Source: a virus. From it: a stretch of DNA of 30,823 nucleotides. Below the pieces are notes generated by a model. That model was not told the DNA's origin. It ran no database searches and was given only the letters and a program-made list of their open reading frames with translations. The stretch covers positions 1-30,823 of the IMG/VR virus record IMGVR_UViG_3300020000_000053. The stretch is one strand, 5' to 3'. This document shows, piece after piece, positions 28,841 to 30,823 of the stretch. A program made the translations under genes and the position numbers. Position 1 is the stretch's first letter. Each line of letters begins with the position of its first letter.

Positions 28841-29726
28841 GTTACTCACCGATACGCGCAGCCGTTGGGTTCGCTCACGCGAGCATAGCGGCGCCATGAA
28901 AGGCACACGCCTGGCGCTTCCGGTTGGTGTGGCCGCCCGCTACGCGCGTAAGCTGAAAAAGATAACTGACGAAATGACGGCTACAGCACAGCGGGAAATT
29001 ACCGCGCTGTACCGGCACCCGGATTTTACCGCGTACTTTGAAAAGAAAAACCGCGAAGTGGCGTTCGCTATGGACGTGTCGCCGGCGTCGCAAGCGCGCA
29101 TCTTGACCAACGACCTCAAGAACCGATTTGATTCCCTGTTCCGCGCGGTCGCGCCGGCGCTGGCCACCGGCATGTTGGAGGGCGCTAACGCCGCGAGCGA
29201 AGACGCGATGGCCACCAGCCTTAAAGAACTGTCGGGCGGCCTCAAACTTAAAACCGATATGCTAACCGGCACGCTGGACGAATTTATGAAAGCGTCGGTA
29301 GCCAACAATGTGGCGCTAATCAAATCCATCCCGTCCGAATACTTCACAAAGGTGCAAGGCGCGGTGCTGCGGTCCATCACCGACGGCAAGGGCCTGGAAG
29401 ACCTCACTAGCTTTTTTGAAAATCAAGACGGGGTGGAAGCGCGGCGCGCAAAGAACATCGCCATAGATCAAACCCACAAAGCCTATAACGGGTTGAACGC
29501 CGAACGCATGAAGCGAGTCGGCGTCGGGAAGTATGAATGGGTGCATAGCGGCGGAGGCCTTCACCCCCGGCCGCTTCACCAGTCCTATTCCGGCCGCGTC
29601 TTTTCATTTGCCAAGCCTCCGGTTATAGATGAACACACGGGCGAACGGGGCATACCCGGCCAAGCCATAAATTGCCGCTGCACAATGGTGCCGGTAATCG
29701 AATTTGAAGACGGGAAGCCGGCATGA
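28830..29726 (+). CDS. Head morphogenesis protein, SPP1 gp7 / Mu gpF type
   Basis: 298 residues from the ATG at 28830 (11-base overlap with the DUF6527 gene); Met at 28896 is an alternative. A helical N-terminal part ([29 protein letters not shown]) is followed by the family signature: [78 protein letters not shown]. The CRC near the end is typical. These proteins are minor capsid components that act with the portal during head assembly. Its stop overlaps the DUF2213 start (ATGA). Confidence 0.92.
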   Translation: MVRRLLTDTRSRWVRSREHSGAMKGTRLALPVGVAARYARKLKKITDEMTATAQREITALYRHPDFTAYFEKKNREVAFAMDVSPASQARILTNDLKNRFDSLFRAVAPALATGMLEGANAASEDAMATSLKELSGGLKLKTDMLTGTLDEFMKASVANNVALIKSIPSEYFTKVQGAVLRSITDGKGLEDLTSFFENQDGVEARRAKNIAIDQTHKAYNGLNAERMKRVGVGKYEWVHSGGGLHPRPLHQSYSGRVFSFAKPPVIDEHTGERGIPGQAINCRCTMVPVIEFEDGKPA

Positions 29727-30823
29727 CGGCGCGAGTGCAGGACGCAAACGGCTGGTACGAAGTGCGCCGCAATCCGCTGTCTCGCGTGGGCGTGTTCCCC
29801 TACACCAAAAAGTCCACCCAATACCCTGGCTGGGAGAGCGACCCCGGCGGAATTGTCATGGTCTACAGGCCGCAGGAAGAACTTAGCGACCCTGAAACCG
29901 TGCAATCTTTCCGCCTCACGCCGTGGACCGACAACCACGCCATGCTTGGCGACCCGGAAGTGGACCCGAACCTTACAGCACCGGAGGCAAAGGGCGTTCA
30001 CGGCACCATTGGCGAACAGTTGGAATACGACGCGAGCGACCGAACGCTGTATGGCAACGTCAAGGTTTGGTCGTCGTCATTGGCCGCTGCAATCGAAGCC
30101 GGGAAAAAAGAACTTTCCTGCGGCTTCCGTTGCGTGTATGAGTTCACGGCGGGAGTATTTGAGGGGCAACCGTTTCAAGCAATCCAACGTCGTCTTCGGG
30201 GCAATCATCTAGCCACCGTAGAACACGGACGAATGGGGCCTGGTATCGCTGTCCTAGACCATTTCAGCTTCGCGTATGACGCGAGCGAACTAAGGGAAGT
30301 AAAGCCAATGGCCAAAGTCCAACGCCGCGTCAACGTCGCCGCCAAATTGGGTGTGGCCGTTTCGGCCCTTCCCGCTTATTTCGGAATGGACGGCGCCGAC
30401 GCCGCGCTGCTTGGCAAATTCAATACCGCGATGGACGCGGAGGAAGACAAGGCCGAAGACAAGGAAGGCGGCGAAGGCGGCGGCGGTGGCGAACTCACCA
30501 TTTCCGAAGCTGCGGCCGTGATTGCCGAAGTTGCCGAACCCTTGGGCGAATTGCAGGCCGCACTTGGCGCGCTTGCCGGCGGTGGCGAAAGCCCCGAAGC
30601 CAGCCTGGACGACGACATGGAACCCGCGTTGGACGCGGCCGGCAACCAGATTATGGAAAACGGCAAGCCCAAGATGCAGAAGAAAGCCGCCGCTGCTGGC
30701 GCGGCCCCCGCTATCGACAGTGTGCCGGCAATCGCCGCGTGCGACGCCGCCATTAAGGTGGCCAAGAGTGTGTCGGCACGGATGCACAAGACCTTCAAGG
30801 GTAAGACGGCACCCGCCGGTCTT
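29723..30823 (+). CDS. DUF2213 prohead protein, probable protease/scaffold (partial)
   Basis: The frame is open from the ATG at 29723 to the window end (367 codons, no stop). The N-terminal half carries [68 protein letters not shown] and [27 protein letters not shown], the DUF2213 pattern, with H-G-R-M-G and S-C-G motifs as in prohead protease-like proteins. The second half is acidic and Gly/Ala-rich ([17 protein letters not shown], then a helical [25 protein letters not shown]), as expected for a fused scaffold. It would shape and mature the capsid. The C-terminus lies outside the window. Confidence 0.85.
   Translation, partial: MTARVQDANGWYEVRRNPLSRVGVFPYTKKSTQYPGWESDPGGIVMVYRPQEELSDPETVQSFRLTPWTDNHAMLGDPEVDPNLTAPEAKGVHGTIGEQLEYDASDRTLYGNVKVWSSSLAAAIEAGKKELSCGFRCVYEFTAGVFEGQPFQAIQRRLRGNHLATVEHGRMGPGIAVLDHFSFAYDASELREVKPMAKVQRRVNVAAKLGVAVSALPAYFGMDGADAALLGKFNTAMDAEEDKAEDKEGGEGGGGGELTISEAAAVIAEVAEPLGELQAALGALAGGGESPEASLDDDMEPALDAAGNQIMENGKPKMQKKAAAAGAAPAIDSVPAIAACDAAIKVAKSVSARMHKTFKGKTAPAGL

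Noticed and set aside
1-30823. tRNA genes, integrase, att sites, insertion sequences
   Set aside because: No T-loop/anticodon arrangement, recombinase motif, or terminal repeats of a mobile element were seen on either strand.

Overview
The window is a GC-rich segment of a tailed double-stranded DNA phage (Caudoviricetes). It has almost no non-coding space, ATGA/GTGA/TAATG gene overlaps throughout and Shine-Dalgarno starts. No host genes, tRNAs, integrase or att sites are visible, so nothing points to a prophage. The replication set (family A DNA polymerase, Enc34-type single-strand binding protein, DUF2800 Cas4-like nuclease, prim-pol/SF3 helicase, VRR-NUC nuclease, SF2 helicase) is typical of siphovirus-like phages of Proteobacteria. 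The host cannot be named from the sequence.

Layout. (1) 1-641 rightward: a truncated or small membrane protein and a small acidic protein, ended by a GAAA-loop terminator. (2) 714-10596 leftward: the replication module, from zinc-finger and VRR-NUC proteins through a MazG-like protein, a TetR-like DNA-binding protein, primase-helicase, DUF2800 nuclease, SSB and PolA. (3) 10668-11941 rightward: an island of six tiny genes, several cysteine-rich. (4) 11938-16864 leftward: a frameshifted SF2 helicase and about a dozen small accessory genes, some membrane or secreted. (5) 16865-17276: an AT-rich strand-switch region built as a degenerate inverted duplication with paired AGTACA boxes. (6) 17277-30823 rightward: TerS-like, TerL, small genes, a block of tail-fibre/adhesin-like genes, then portal, DUF6527, head morphogenesis and a DUF2213 prohead protein that runs off the end.

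The most notable signals are these. An 18-bp dyad (ATTGWCC-N4-GGWCAAT type) occurs at seven gene boundaries on both strands, one of them directly before the start of the phage's own TetR-like protein, which suggests a phage-wide regulon. Two large proteins carry long tandem arrays of a 20-residue, often cysteine-bearing repeat (60 bp in DNA, in strict register) and flank a visibly lower-GC cassette, an arrangement that could allow exchange of a receptor-binding cassette. Two replication genes (DUF2800 nuclease and SF2 helicase) each appear to have lost a short internal segment with a frameshift, next to small inverted repeats. Hairpins that would hide ribosome binding sites recur before several operon-leading genes.

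Expected teamwork: the leftward genes replicate and process phage DNA early. The rightward block packages DNA (TerS/TerL), builds the capsid (portal, head morphogenesis, DUF2213 protein) and supplies host-recognition fibres. Most statements on function rest on recognising family motifs by eye; no database search was run.
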